This document shows, one piece after another, positions 5,293 through 5,754 of a DNA stretch of 5,754 nt. The notes beneath the pieces are model-generated. The model made no database searches and was not told where the DNA came from. It worked only from the letters and a program-made list of their open reading frames with translations. This stretch comes from Clostridia bacterium (GTDB taxonomy: Bacteria; Bacillota; Clostridia; Christensenellales; Borkfalkiaceae), in the NCBI GenBank assembly GCA_017501125.1, contig JAFVXN010000012.1, forward strand, positions 1 to 5,754, in the 5' to 3' direction. The position numbers were made by a program, and so were the translations under genes. Within the stretch, counting starts at the first letter, position 1. The number at the start of each line of letters is the position of its first letter.

Positions 5293-5754
5293 ACCTTGCC
5301 TCCTTTGCCGTTGTCTTCGTTATCCCCTTTTTTCAATGCTTTTTCATCAATAGCAGGGATGATGCCAAGGACGGGCAGGTTGAAAGTTTTCGTGATAATT
5401 TCGACGTCTCTAAGACGCTTGTCGGACATATACAATGCAATGACGATAACCACCGCAACGATGAGTGCGATCGCACCGAAGATGACTGCCATTTGGATCG
5501 TCTCCGTCTTCGCATCTTCTTGGTTGGTCTGCGTAATCGCCGTCGTCAAATCCGTCGTGAAACAGTTGGTACCGACGTAGCCGGAGGGCTTGGGCATGTT
5601 GTTTTTAACGAATTCGGGCACCGAAATCATAATTTGATCTTTAATCTTGGTGACCGTTGCTTCGCCCTTGCCGCCGTTGACGTCACGATTCAAAGACATC
5701 TTGACGGTGAAGAAGGATTCTGCAATATTCGCGTCGTACTTAAAGGAGAAGGAG
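5289..5754 (-). CDS. cpsC: CpsC/Wzz-type chain-length determinant and tyrosine-kinase activator, 3' part (partial)
   Basis: Proteins of this family span the membrane twice, with a large extracytoplasmic domain that sets polysaccharide chain length and a cytoplasmic C-terminus that activates the partner BY-kinase. Only the last 154 residues are visible: the frame stays open to the right edge, so the Met codon at 5699-5697 is internal and the first membrane helix is outside the window. Visible are the end of the extracytoplasmic domain, the second membrane helix IQMAVIFGAIALIVAVVIVI (residues 86-105 of the fragment) and the cytoplasmic juxtamembrane segment with DVEIITKTFNLPVLGIIPAID (116-136). 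This matches the family's 'glPvLG.IP' signature. A Lys/Asp/Gly-rich tail follows. The proline-rich stretch common just before the second helix is not obvious. The TGA stop overlaps the cpsD ATG. Assignment rests on the helix plus PVLGIIP motif and on the neighbour. Confidence 0.88.
   Translation of the reverse strand, partial: SFSFKYDANIAESFFTVKMSLNRDVNGGKGEATVTKIKDQIMISVPEFVKNNMPKPSGYVGTNCFTTDLTTAITQTNQEDAKTETIQMAVIFGAIALIVAVVIVIALYMSDKRLRDVEIITKTFNLPVLGIIPAIDEKALKKGDNEDNGKGGKV
5299..5306 (-). promoter_or_regulatory. Ribosome binding site of cpsD inside the cpsC coding end
   Basis: On the minus strand AAAGGAGG (5306-5299) lies six bases before the cpsD ATG and within the last codons of cpsC. 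Together with the ATGA overlap it supports the start and suggests stoichiometric coupled expression of the two proteins. Confidence 0.85.

Noticed and set aside
4528..5580. Long 350-codon open frame on the plus strand
   Set aside because: It lies antisense across cpsD and the end of cpsC, has no family-like motifs, no ribosome binding site, and an amino-acid composition typical of a mirror frame (Arg, His, Val rich). The minus-strand frames have clear domains and coupled starts.
5697..5699. ATG at 5699 as the start of the CpsC-like protein
   Set aside because: The frame is open for 18 more codons to the window edge, no ribosome binding site precedes this ATG, and the family needs an upstream membrane helix.

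Overview
The window looks like chromosomal DNA from a Bacillota bacterium, probably of the Clostridia, with roughly balanced base composition. Three things point there. clpX, lon and ysxC/engB lie next to each other, as is typical of that phylum. The tyrosine kinase and its membrane activator are encoded as two separate proteins (the Gram-positive CpsC/CpsD arrangement). Most starts have strong AGGAG-type ribosome binding sites. The exact genus cannot be read from the window. I see no RNA genes, CRISPR array, insertion sequence or attachment site.

Layout. At the left edge the 3' end of clpX runs rightward and stops at 343, followed by a strong hairpin terminator. Bases 344-532 are intergenic and hold two facing terminators and a doubtful 21-codon frame. 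Everything to the right is on the minus strand. Read in the direction of transcription (right to left) it begins with a two-gene exopolysaccharide regulatory unit: the 3' part of a CpsC/Wzz-type chain-length regulator, overlapping by 4 bases a CpsD-type bacterial tyrosine kinase with a striking C-terminal tyrosine cluster. A hairpin terminator at 4366-4397 closes this unit. A short leader follows, then the operon lon - ysxC/engB - a divergent sugar-phosphotransferase-like membrane protein, closed by the hairpin at 496-523.

How the genes work together. ClpX (unfoldase of ClpXP) and Lon are the two housekeeping ATP-dependent proteolysis systems. EngB/YsxC is the GTPase for large ribosomal subunit assembly. 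CpsC and CpsD together control polymer length and export of capsule or exopolysaccharide. The last gene of the lon operon has the fold signature of the membrane enzymes that start such polymers, but it lacks the catalytic Asp-Glu pair and carries a SHOCT-like tail, so it may be a non-catalytic relative.

Most worth a second look: the catalytically degenerate phosphoglycosyltransferase homologue coupled to ysxC; the inversion of the lon-ysxC block relative to clpX; the slippage-prone tyrosine repeat and acidic tail of the kinase; and the lon start, which has no visible Shine-Dalgarno sequence although the other starts in the window do. I did not find a clearly new multi-gene system; the best candidate for something undescribed is the degenerate transferase.
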